The translations under genes were made by a program, and so were the position numbers. From Okapia johnstoni (taxonomy: Eukaryota > Chordata > Mammalia > Artiodactyla > Giraffidae): a DNA stretch of 64,000 nucleotides. This document shows positions 10,540 through 45,693 of this stretch, one piece after another. The stretch spans positions 86,975,213 through 87,039,212 of the forward strand of contig CM044310.1 in assembly GCA_024291935.2 (NCBI GenBank), given 5' to 3'. Position 1 is the stretch's first letter. Each line of letters begins with the position of its first letter. Below the pieces are notes generated by a model. That model was not told the origin of the DNA, ran no database searches, and was given only the letters and a program-made list of their open reading frames with translations.

Positions 10540-11495
10540 TACCAAGCACCTACACTGGGCCCTTGGAATGCCAAAACTGCACAGGTTGTGAAGAGGTGTA
10601 GTCAAAGCTGCCCTGTGCCAGAAGTACCCAATGTCTTACAAAGGTTTTGGGGGAAAACATTAAACCTCAAACGGGGCAAGTGATATAAATGAGCAAGACT
10701 GGGCTGAGTCACATGTGAGGCAATAGAGAATGGTAGGGACTGTGGCAAACCAAAGCCCATCCCTCATCTAACGAAGGCAGCCGCTGTTTGGCTTCAGCTC
10801 TCATTCCTATGTGGAAACTGGCACCCACTATTGCCAGCTTTGGAGAATTTCTGAAAGAAAACCAGAAAGTCAGATTTTTACATGAAGCTTCCCAAGTTTC
10901 AAAATGCTGTTCAGGCGGGATTCAGCCCACAGGCCACGAGTTTGTAAACCCGGCTTTAGTGAGACAAATTTTTCCATTTTCACTCCCAGCTCTCTGCTCT
11001 CCAACTTGGCTCTCTGGTAATCCAGAGGATGTGGACTGGAGCCAAATGGGGCTAAGCCCGGAGGCAATCCCCCTCCCCCACTGATCTCAGACTCACCCTC
11101 CCCAAAACAGGCAAGGCTTCTCTCTGGGTCAGGACGATGGGCCAGGCTCCCTCCTGTGGGGTGAAGTCCCTCCCAAGGGATTCCTTACAGACTGACTTCT
11201 GACCGGCCAGCAGGGCATGCCTGTCAGACAAGCCTGTACTTGTCTGAAACCCACTGAGACCCAAGCTGCAGAGGCTTTTCTGGATCTTACAATAAAGATG
11301 AGATTCATCACCCTAACTTCCGACACACTCACAGGCAGATTGTCACTGACCCTTTCAGCCCATGATGTTGCTCCTCACATTGGTCCCTGCTGCCCCTCAG
11401 TCCCATCTCCTCCCCCTCCCCAACCTCACCCCCAATTTCCAGACAGAGGGAACTTGCTGTCCTTCATCTCTGGACCTTTGTAAACGATGTTCCTT
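10540..11495. other. Intergenic DNA upstream of MMP2
   Basis: No exon or recent mobile element is recognised. The stretch is of mixed base content with an old-repeat flavour near 10850-10960. It could contain distal regulatory sites but none is defined here. Confidence 0.4.
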
Positions 11496-11496
11496 A

Positions 11497-11640
11497 GACC
11501 ATGAAGATCTCCTGGAGGAGGGCATGGCAACTCACTCCAATTTTCTTACCTGGAGAATCCCCATGGACAGATGAGCCTGGCAGGTTACAGTCCATGGGGT
11601 GGAAAAGGGCCGGACACGACTGAGCGACTAAGCACAGCAC
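11497..11640 (+). mobile_element. Bov-tA type SINE, 3' part
   Basis: Forward copy lacking the tRNA head: GGAGGAGGGCATGGCAACTC, TTACCTGGAGAATCCCCATG, and the characteristic end GGACACGACTGAGCGACTAA. It lies about 1.1 kb before the MMP2 start codon. Confidence 0.85.
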
Positions 11641-11940
11641 AGACCATTCCGCACCATTCCTCCCACCACCAACCCCTACCTAACACTTCCCTGTCTTCAG
11701 ATCCCAGCCCAGAAGTCACTTCTTCCAGGAAGCCTTCCCTGACCACCCATACTAGTTTAGGGACTGAGGCCAGGTATTCCCACACCTGCTGGCGATTCCC
11801 ATCACAGCTTAGCACCTAGTGAATTCTTCCTGAGAGAGGAAGGGGACGTTCCTCAGGGACAGGGACCAGGACTGCTGGGTTTCCGAGTAGATATCTAACA
11901 CCTAGCATCATGCCTGAGGCCAAGTAAATGCTTAAACATT

Positions 11941-11986
11941 CAGAGAAGGAAGGAAAGGAGGGAAGGAGGGGAGGACGGAGGGACCC
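11941..11986 (+). repeat. Purine-rich GGAA/GGGA simple repeat
   Basis: An imperfect GAAGGAAGG/GGAGGGAAGG tract about 800 nt upstream of the MMP2 ATG. GGAA repeats can bind ETS-type factors, but no function is shown here. Confidence 0.7.
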
Positions 11987-12149
11987 TTCACTTTGTTTCC
12001 ATCTCTGTACCTCTTTCCATCTCTCTCATCTCTCTTCTTCCATCTCTAATGATCTAAATGCTCTTTCTCTGATGATCTGTAGGTGCGGCTGATCATCTTT
12101 TTGACCGTTCCTCCCCATCTCTGACCCACCCCCCAGGAGTGCAGGCCGT

Positions 12150-12762
12150 TCTGCTCCCCAGGCTTAGGACGTCGAGAGTCTAGAGTGGTCGCGCCGGATA
12201 TTTCTCCGCGGGGGTCCTTAGGTTTTGCGCCCCCATGGGGAGTATAGAGGTTGGGAGGTCGCGCAGTGATGGTGCTCACAGAGGCCCAAAGCAGCTAGCT
12301 GAAGGGAGAGGAGGCGGAGAAAGGAAAAGAAAGGAGAGAAGAGGAGGAGGGCAAGAGGGGGAATGGGGCGGAGAGGGGCGGGCCCGAGCGCCACCACCAC
12401 CCCCCCACCCCCCCACCCGCCGCAGCCCTGCCAGCGTCCTCCCAGCCCAGCCGGCCACATCTGGCGGCCGCCCTCCCCTGTTTCCGCTGCATCCAGACTT
12501 CCTCCGGCGGTGGCTGGAGGCTACGCATCTGGAGCTTTAAACATAAAAAGGCTTTGCCAGAACGGGGCGAGAGCAGGCGGCGGCGGAGCAGGCTGGGGGC
12601 CGGGCCATGCGCTGCTGAGCCGGGCAAAGCCGAGGAGACTGAGTCGAATAGCCCCTCGGAGCGCAGCGACGCGCGGGGGGGAGCAGGCGCCAGCCAGGCG
12701 GCGACGCGGCCACACGCACCGAGCCAGCCACCCCCGGGCGACGCGCGGGGCCCGGGAGCGCA
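12150..12762 (+). promoter_or_regulatory. MMP2: MMP2 promoter and presumed 5' leader (CpG-rich)
   Basis: CpG and GC content rise sharply from about 12150 and stay high past exon 1. Two GC boxes of the Sp1 type are visible at 12365-12371 and 12375-12383. A long C-run stretch follows at 12400-12421. No well-placed canonical TATA box is obvious, although an A/T-rich TTTAAACATAAAAAG lies at about 12536-12550. The transcription start cannot be fixed from sequence; the leader probably begins between about 12420 and 12560. A three-codon upstream frame sits at 12606-12617. Confidence 0.7.
12606..12617 (+). promoter_or_regulatory. Minimal upstream ORF (Met-Arg-Cys-stop) in the MMP2 leader
   Basis: GGGCCATGCGCTGCTGAGC holds an ATG, two codons and a TGA, 146 nt before the main start codon. 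The base at -3 is G, which favours initiation. If the leader includes this point, it could lower or tune translation of the main frame. Whether it is transcribed and used is inference. Confidence 0.4.
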
Positions 12763-38519
<25,757 letters not shown>

Positions 38520-39325
38520 GCTGGCTCTGCCTCCCCCAGGGCCTGCCCCTCCATCACCTGCTGCACACCGGGCCCTGAGCACCAGGGAAGGACCCGGGTG
38601 GGCGTGGCAGCCCTCAGTTCTGTAATTAATCAGCATTCTCACCCCCACCTGGTAATTTAAGAAACCCTAGAGTGGCTCTGCCCTGTGCTCAAGTAAAGGT
38701 GCTGACTGTACCCCTCCTGGGTGTCTCTCCCCCTCCATATCTCACCGGCCCTCCAGAGCCACCCCAAAGAGATGCCGTGAGATTCTCAATGCAGCCATGC
38801 CTTGGGCTGCCTTGGTGCTGCCACGCTTCAGGCTCTCCTCCTTCCACAACCTTCTGTGACTTTACAGCACCCTTGGAGCCAACAGAGACTATGTCGAGAG
38901 GGCACTGGTGGCCCGACAGCCTGGCCTGGCATGGGGCAGTGGGAGAGGGGCACGGTCGGGTGACCACCCCAGACATCTGGCCTCCTCCCTGCCGGCTGCC
39001 TTAGAACCGTCCCTGCATTAGCAGTTTGCTTGGTATGCACTTTGTTCTTTTCTTTGGATCTTTTTTTCCTTTTCCACTTTGACATTGCATTTCCCGACAG
39101 AAGGACTCAGGTTGTCTGAAGTCACTGCACAGTGCATCTCAGTCCACGTAGTGACGGGTCCCCTTGGTCACTCTCTTTAGTTATGTCCCTCCTCTGTCAC
39201 TTCCTTCACTGGATGGAGGAAAACCAAGCCATGGCTCCCCCCACCCAGCCCTCCCCTCCTGTCCCTTCAACAGTTTCCCCGTGGGAAAAATCAATGAGTA
39301 CGAATAAAGACACTAATTGAGTGGC
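38520..39325 (+). other. MMP2: MMP2 3' untranslated region
   Basis: About 0.8 kb between the stop codon and the polyadenylation signal, without young mobile elements. The length fits the known mammalian MMP2 transcript. The exact cleavage site is inferred to lie 10-25 nt beyond the signal. Confidence 0.75.
39303..39308 (+). terminator. MMP2: MMP2 polyadenylation signal AATAAA
   Basis: Canonical hexamer in GAATAAAGACACTAATTGAG, about 790 nt past the stop and followed by a GT/T-rich stretch (GTGGCTGTGTTTTGCTGG), as expected for the downstream element. Confidence 0.85.
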
Positions 39326-40048
39326 TGTGTTTTGCTGGCTGTTTTAGCGGAGCCTAGAGAGGGCCAGCCCCAGCCCCAGCTCAAAGAGGAAACTTAGAAA
39401 GTCTAAATCTCTGCTCCCTGCAGGGCATAGGTGACATCTGCTGGAAAGGTCACAGCTGCCAAAGTAATCAGCAAGAGACTCTGGGTGGGTGAGCTGGAGT
39501 CCCTCGGTCCCATGGAAAGAGCCACAGAAGTGTTTCTGTTATTTAATTGCAGGGTCTTGTTCAAGGTTTCCTTTCTTCTTGAGTCTCAGTTTCTGCCTTG
39601 ACAATAACATAAATTCTAATACTAATAGTAGTGAATTTAACACCCCTTCCATTAATACAATGCTTACTATGTGCCAGACCCTTCGCATGCATCACTTCAT
39701 TTAGATTACAGCAACCTAAAAAAGGGAGGCTATTATCAGTCAACTTTGATTGATAAGGAAACTAAAGCTTGGATAAAAGTGATTTTCCGAGGGTATCGTA
39801 GATACTGTATAACATCCTGAGTCAAGGCCAAAGATGACCTAGAGAAGAAGCTTTAGTCGGAAACTGAGTATCTCCATCAGCAGCATTACCCTCCACCTCC
39901 CCTCCCCCAAACTCTCTAATAAACACAGCTAGGGGAGAAATGTGTGTGCATTCTAAACACATCTTCTATTGATGGGTAAGCTCCTTACCCTTCCTTCCCA
40001 GCAGACTGCCCATCCTTAATCCCCTCCTATATGGAAATTCTAGAGCTG

Positions 40049-40388
40049 TTGAGCTGTGCTGTGCTTAGTCATTCGATCATGTCCAACTCTTCACAATCCT
40101 ATGGACTGTAGCCTGCCAGGCTCCTCTGTTCATGGGATTCTCCAGGCAAGAATTCTGGAGTAGATTGCCATGCCCTCCTCTAGGGGATCTTCCCAACCCA
40201 GGGATCAAACCCAGGTCTCCTGCTTTGCAGGCAGGTTCCTTACCGTCTGAGCCACCAGGGAAGCCCAAGAATACTGGAGTGGCTAACCCATCCCTTCTCC
40301 AGGAGAATTTCCCCACCCAGCAATAGAACCAGGGTCTCCTGCATTGCAGTCAAATTCTTTACCAGTTGAGCTATCAGGGAGGCCTCCC
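40049..40388 (-). mobile_element. Bov-tA SINE, compound reverse copy
   Basis: A full reverse unit (CTTAGTCATTCGATCATGTC to GAGCCACCAGGGAAGCCC) is followed directly by a second partial unit (AGAATACTGGAGTGGCTAAC to GAGCTATCAGGGAGGCC). CTAGAGCTG at 40040-40048 and 40389-40397 flanks the whole, so the two-unit form inserted as one. Confidence 0.9.
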
Positions 40389-40661
40389 CTAGAGCTGCTA
40401 ACAGAACATAAGGCCTGGGGTTATTTCAGAGACCTTTCCTGGTTCCAACAGTCTATTACTTCCTCTCATGGTGGGGCTGGTGGGGAGGGGATGAGGAATG
40501 GACAGGTCTCTGGAGGTGACCTCAGTGGAGTCCTCTTTTCTCCTGTGGCCTGTCCAATTACTCAGGTCCTTAAGGACTCTGGAGAGACTTCCTTCTGTGC
40601 TGAAGGGCCACACAGGTCTGCCAGCCTCTACCTGAAGACCCCAAGATTGGGACAGCTTATA

Positions 40662-40867
40662 CTATTAGTTGCTCTTTGCAACCCCATGGACTCTATCCTG
40701 CCAGGCTCCTCTGACCATGGGATTTTCCAGGCAAGAATACTGGGATGGGTTGCCATTCTCTTCTCCAGGGGATCTTCTCGACCCAGGGATCAAACCTGGG
40801 TCTCCTGCATTGCAGGAGAATCAGCATGCAAGCAGATTCTTTACCACAGAGCCACCAGGGAAGCCCT
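40662..40867 (-). mobile_element. Bov-tA SINE
   Basis: Reverse copy: AGTTGCTCTTTGCAACCCCA, GGCAAGAATACTGGGATGGG, GAGCCACCAGGGAAGCCCT. An insertion near 40810-40825 duplicates part of the GCATTGCAGG segment. Confidence 0.9.
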
Positions 40868-41356
40868 AGGGACAGTTTATATCATGGCTGTAATACATTG
40901 TTATTAAGATTCTTTTTTATACTGAGAAAATCCAGCTGCTCCACGTGTAATACCTGAAAGATGCCATTTCTTGCATGCATTTCTATGAACACTACACAGG
41001 CATTATTTTACTTATTATCACAATCCATTCGGGGTAGGAATGAATCTTCCCATTCTGAGATGAGTTTGCAGGCTCAGAGAGGTCACGTGAGTAGCTAAAG
41101 GCTACGTCTATCTGGTAGGGTAGGAAGATTCTGAGATTTCTACAGTGAATACCTTGGAAGGAGCAGCCGTCCCAGGGCCCAGAGTCAGAGTCTCATCATG
41201 CCTTCAGCCTACTCTGAGCAGTTGATTGATAAACATGTCATTCACCAACTCCATCTACCTCTCAGCCACTCAGGGCTTGATGAACTGGTCTCAGGTCCTG
41301 GGAATATCTTCCCCTAACCCCTACCAGCGAAAGGTCCAGCTAGGCCCTTGAACTTC

Positions 41357-41814
41357 TTCGGGATAGTGAAAAAGTGAAAGTCGCTCAGTTGTGTCCGACT
41401 CTTTGCAACCCCATGGACTATACTGTGCATGGTATTCTCTAGGCCAGAAACTGGAGTGGGTAGCCTTTCCCTTCTCCAGGGGATCTTGCCAGCCCAGGGA
41501 TCAAACCCAGGTCTCCTGTTCTGGGTCTTGGTTGCTGCATGGGCTTTTCTCTAGTTGTGAGGGGGGCCTACTCTCTAGTTGTGGTGCTTGGGTTCTAGGG
41601 CGTGCGGGCTTCGGTTGTTGCAGTACATAGGCTCAGTAATTGTGATTTGCAGGCTCAGTAGTTGTGCTTCCCAGGCTCTAGGTCACAGGCTCATTAGTTG
41701 TAGCACATGCGCTCTGTTGTTCCATGGCATGTGCGATCCTCTGGCACCAGGGATTGAAGCTGTGTCTCCTGCGTTAGCAGGTGGATTCTTTACCACTGAG
41801 CCACCGGGGAAGCT
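41357..41814 (-). mobile_element. Composite of a Bov-tA fragment and a longer tRNA SINE
   Basis: 41357-41520 is a reverse Bov-tA fragment (GTGAAAGTCGCTCAGTTGTG ... ATCAAACCCAGGTCTCCTG). It runs straight into a longer tRNA-SINE body with GGTTGCTGCATGGGCTTTTC and several TAGTTGT/GGCTC phrases, ending GAGCCACCGGGGAAGCTCC. Either one SINE landed inside another, or the pair is a chimeric subfamily. Confidence 0.7.
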
Positions 41815-42205
41815 CCTCTCTCACTTTCTTGGTGTTGGCTGCTCACTGGCCCTCTCCCTTGCTATGAGCTCTTGTCATTCAGCAGGTTGGCCTGAGCTTC
41901 CCTAAGTAGTGGCAAGAGTTTGAGAGCAGAAATTATAAGGCCCCTTGTGGGGCCCAGGCTCTAAAACTCATATGGTACCACTTCTGCCACCTTTTATTGG
42001 TCAGAACAAGTTGTGAGGTCAGCCCAGATTCTAGGGATGGGGAAAGACTCTACCTCTTGATGGGAAAACTGTGAAATTGTTTTGCTGTGTTTTTCGATTC
42101 TTCATAATAATATATTAAAGAAATTCACCTACAGATACCAGGATAATGCATGTCCTTGCCATATGATAGTTCTTTCTTTTCCTGTTTTATTCATCACTTG
42201 TTTTT

Positions 42206-42335
42206 TTGTTTGTTTTGTTTGTTTATTCTGTGCTGCGTGGACTGTGGGACCCTAGTTCCCCAACCAGGGACTGAACCTGGGCCTTCGACATTGAGAGCTC
42301 AGAGTCCCAGCCACTGGACCACCAGGGAATAATTC
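42206..42335 (-). mobile_element. CHR-type SINE
   Basis: Reverse copy with GGACCCTAGTTCCCCAACCA and GCCACTGGACCACCAGGGAA. A 20-nt target duplication with one mismatch flanks it: 42181-42200 and 42336-42355. Confidence 0.9.
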
Positions 42336-42399
42336 CCTGTTTTAATCATCACTTGGTTTATTATCTTAAAATAATTTTGTGAGATCTAAAAAGATTCAT

Positions 42400-43085
42400 A
42401 TTCAGACTTACAGATATTGAACACAAACTTACAGTTACCAAAGGGGAAATGTGGGGAGAGAGAAATCAGGAGCTTGGGATTAACATATACATACTTCTAT
42501 ATATAAGATAGAAAACCAACAAGGATCTACTATACAGCACAGGGAAGTCTGCTCAATATTCTGTGATAACCTGTATGAGAAAAGAACCTGAAAAAGAATA
42601 AATATATGTATATGTATAACTGAATCATTTTGCTGTGTACCTGAAACAAACACAACATTGTAAATCAATTCAGTTCAGTCACTCAGTCTGACTCTATGTG
42701 ATCCCATGGACTGCAGCATGCAAGGCTTCCCTGTCCATCACCAACTCCCGGAGCTTGCTCAAACTCATGTCCATTGAGTCAGTGATACAATTGAACCATC
42801 TCGTCCTCTGTCGTACCTTTCTCCTTCTGCCCTCAATCTTTTCCAGCATCAGGGTCTTTTTCAATGAGTCAGTTCTTTGCATCAGGTGGCCAAAGTACTG
42901 GAACTTCAGCTTCAGCATCAGTCCTTCCAATGAAAATTGAGGGTTGATTTCCTTTAGGATTGACTGGTTGGATCTCCTTGCAGTCCAAGGGACTCTGAAG
43001 AGTTTCCTCCAACACCATAGTTCAAAAGCATCAATTCTTTGGCACTCATCTTAATCAACTATAGTCCAATAAAATTTAAAAATAA
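42400..43085 (+). mobile_element. L1 3' end interrupted by BovB
   Basis: L1 3' text runs 42400-42668 (CAACAAGGATCTACTATACA, ATTTTGCTGTGTACCTGAAA, AACACAACATTGTAAATCAA). It resumes at 43050 with ATCAACTATAGTCCAATAAA and an A-rich tail. Between them lies the reversed BovB 3' piece, with AATCAA on both sides. Confidence 0.8.
42669..43049 (-). mobile_element. BovB 3' end, reverse, inside L1
   Basis: TTCAGTTCAGTCACTCAGTC begins it, and AACTTCAGCTTCAGCATCAG and TTGCAGTCCAAGGGACTCTG follow. This is the terminal 380 nt of BovB in reverse. On the minus strand it codes the last part of the reverse transcriptase protein. Confidence 0.9.
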
Positions 43086-43195
43086 ATATAAAACTCCTAT
43101 GGAGACAATTCTAATACAGGGGAGCTAATCTGGAGCAGATTTTTGGCAATAGGTATGCTTTTTTTTTTTTTCCTTCATTTCATTTTTAATTTCAG

Positions 43196-43975
43196 ATCAG
43201 TTCAGTCACTCAGTCATGTCTGACTCTTTGCGACCGCATGGACTGCAGCACTCCAGGCTTCCCTGTCCATCACCATCTCCCAGAGCCTACTCACACTCAT
43301 GTCCATCGAGTTGGCAGTCCAAGGGACTCTCAAGAGTCTTCTCCAACACCACAGTTCAAAAGCATCAATTCTTCAGCTCTCAGCTTTCTTTATAGTCCAA
43401 CTCTCACATCGATACATGACTATTGGAAAAACCAAATAGCTTTGACTAGACGGACCTTTGTTGGTAAAGTAATATCTCTGCTTTTTAATTTGCTGTCTAG
43501 GTTGGTCATAGCTTTTCTTCCAAGGAGCAAGTGTCTTTTAATTTCAGGGCTGCACTCACCATCTGCAGTGATTTTGGAGTCCAAGAAATAGTCTGTCACT
43601 GTTTCCATTGTTTCCCCATCTATTTGCCATGAAGTGACGGGACTGGATGTCATGATTTTAGTTTTCTGAATGTTGAGTTTTAAACCAACTTTTTCACTCT
43701 CATCAAGAGGCTTTTCAGTTCTTCTTTGCTTTCTGCCATAAGGGTGGTGTCATCTGTGTATCTGAGGTTATTGATATTTCTCCCGGCAATCTTGATTCCA
43801 GCTTGTGCTTCATCCAGCCTGGCATTTTGCATGATGTACTCTGCATATAAGTTAAATAAGCAGGGTGACAATATACAGCCTTGATGTACTCCTTTTCTGG
43901 TTTGGAACCAGTCTGTTGTTCCTTGTCCAGTTCTAACTATTGCTACTTGACCTGTATACAGAATTCTCAGGAGGC
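43196..43975 (-). mobile_element. BovB LINE fragment, reverse
   Basis: Reverse BovB text with an internal deletion near 43311 (the 3' terminal part jumps to GGCAGTCCAAGGGACTCTCA). On the minus strand a RYTDDTTLMAE-like reverse transcriptase motif is readable near 43742-43775, with the second residue of the YADD box changed. Stops break the frame. Confidence 0.9.
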
Positions 43976-44023
43976 AGAATTTAGGGACTCCTGAACTCTG
44001 TTGTCTCCATTATATAGATGAAA

Positions 44024-44231
44024 GTGAAGTGAAGTCGCTCAATTGTGTCCGACTCTTTGTGACCCCAGGGACTGTAGCCCACCAGGTTCCTCCGTCCATG
44101 GGATTTTCCAGGCAAGAATACTGGAGTGGGTTGCCATTTCCTTCTCCAGGAGATCTTCCCGACCCAGGGATTGAATCCAGGTCTCCCACATTGTAGGCAG
44201 ACGCTTAACTGTCTGAGCTACCAGGGAAGTC
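44024..44231 (-). mobile_element. Bov-tA SINE with exact target duplication
   Basis: Reverse copy: GTGAAGTGAAGTCGCTCAAT, GAGTGGGTTGCCATTTCCTT, GAGCTACCAGGGAAGTC. ATATAGATGAAA at 44012-44023 and 44232-44243 flanks it. Confidence 0.95.
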
Positions 44232-44904
44232 ATATAGATGAAAACAAAGGCTCAATAAGGGGAGTGATTTTTGTCACCGGTCTGTGGTGAGTTAACCCTG
44301 GACCTCAACCTTGCTTCTGGGTTTTGGGATTTCCAAGTCTGTGCTCTTTTTTCACCAGACCACACCATCTCTCTGGTTCTGACAGTGAAGTGCTACAGGC
44401 AGGATGTTTGTTTCTAAGGTGCTACATATTTCAACTGATTCCTTGAAACTTGCCATAAACTACTTCCAATTCTCAAGAGTCACTTTTCATACCTTGATCA
44501 TGCCACCTGATTTCATTTTTGCCTGATGAGTGTTTGCTTAGGGACATCAAAATGATTCCCTTCTTCCATGGATTAGCTGTCCCTATGTCCTGCCTTCTCC
44601 TGAGGCCAGCCTGGCGGAAGCTCCATTGGTGGACCTTCTGATCATGCTTTTTATTTCTTTTCAGACTCTAATGCGACTACAGACTGGTAAAGTGGAGACA
44701 AAGAGTCTCCAAGTCTCCACTTGGAGACAAATAGATAGTCTCCAAGTCACTTTTCTTTTTTTGAAACCAGGTTCCACATGTAGTTCAGAGGGCAATGGTG
44801 GTTTTGTATTTTTCTAGTAATTGCAACTCAATTTTCCTTGGGAAAACTATCTTCACGTTGTCAGTCCATATTTTGACTGGAAGACAGTCCACTCCTGGCA
44901 CCAG

Positions 44905-45010
44905 TTTCTATATTAGTCAGGACTCTTTCAGCTGTAACTAATAAACATGACACTCAAACTGGTTTAAGCAAAAGCAAAACATGCACCACCAGAAATCAGA
45001 TCCACCCTGG
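44905..45010 (+). repeat. Old interspersed repeat fragment
   Basis: TATTAGTCAGGACTCTTTCA, GACACTCAAACTGGTTTAAG and following text match the unnamed family also seen at 725-830 and 28995-29260. Confidence 0.4.
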
Positions 45011-45329
45011 ATAATGAACCCTCTTAATGGAACAGCGAAGAGTTGCTCGCTGGATTCAGGTTCTGTTTGTTTTTTTTTTTTCAGGTTCTGTTTATTTCGG
45101 TATTACGAATGGGGCAACAGAGGTTCAGGGAGACAATGATTTGGCCAAAGAGTCAGTAAAAGCGAAAGTTAAGCCAGGTTGGCCTGATGTTGGAGCAGAG
45201 AACACTCTAAACTGTCTCTCTTGCGGGTGCGTCGCTTTGAAGGAAAAAACATTCACCTCCAAGGGGGCGAAGCTATTAATCCCAAAAGGAAGGGCCAGAC
45301 ACCTAAAAGGGTGGGGCTGTGCTTGAGGT

Positions 45330-45522
45330 GGGGGGGGTGGGGCCAGAACCTGGGCGTGTTCGGAGCCAGAGGGGCGGGGCGAGAGCGGAGGGCGGCTAGG
45401 TAACTTTGGCGCCTGCGCAGAAGCCCTGGACTCATAAGCGGCTCCCACTGAGTCTTGGCGGCGGTGCCCACTCGCGCGCTCTTCGTGGGTCGCTTCGCTC
45501 TAGTCAGACGCCAGGGTCGGCC
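45330..45522 (+). promoter_or_regulatory. LPCAT2: LPCAT2 promoter, CpG-rich
   Basis: GC-rich, CpG-rich DNA begins near 45330 and runs past exon 1 to about 45720. A GC box GGGGCGGGGC lies at 45371-45380. No TATA box stands out, as is usual for CpG-island promoters. The transcription start is not fixed but should lie within the last 150 nt before the ATG. Confidence 0.7.
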
Positions 45523-45693
45523 ATGAACCGGTGCGCTGACGCGGCGGCCGTGGCGTCCACTGTGCCGGGAGCTGGCGTCGGGAACGCGGGGCTGCGGCCG
45601 CCCATGGTGCCCCGCCAGGCGTCCTTCTTCCCGCCACCTGTGCCCAATCCCTTCGTGCAGCAGACGCGGCTGGGCGTGGCGAGGCGCATCCAG
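45523..45693 (+). CDS. LPCAT2: LPCAT2 exon 1 (coding part)
   Basis: 57 codons, phase 0 donor GTGCGA. It codes an alanine/glycine-rich start and the conserved [19 protein letters not shown] stretch. The ATG has G at -3. Start chosen because the following residues match the known vertebrate N-terminus. Confidence 0.95.

Larger units (their letters stand above)
39330..45330. other. MMP2-LPCAT2 intergenic region
   Basis: About 6 kb with no exon recognised. Much of it is mobile-element DNA (SINEs at 40056-40867, 41357-41814, 42206-42335 and 44024-44231; L1 and BovB pieces at 42400-43975). MIR-like text lies at 39600-39790 and 40990-41110. The open frames in this stretch are accounted for by those elements. 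Confidence 0.7.

Noticed and set aside
40344..40907. 187-codon plus-strand frame between the two genes
   Set aside because: Built from two reverse Bov-tA copies and the DNA between them.
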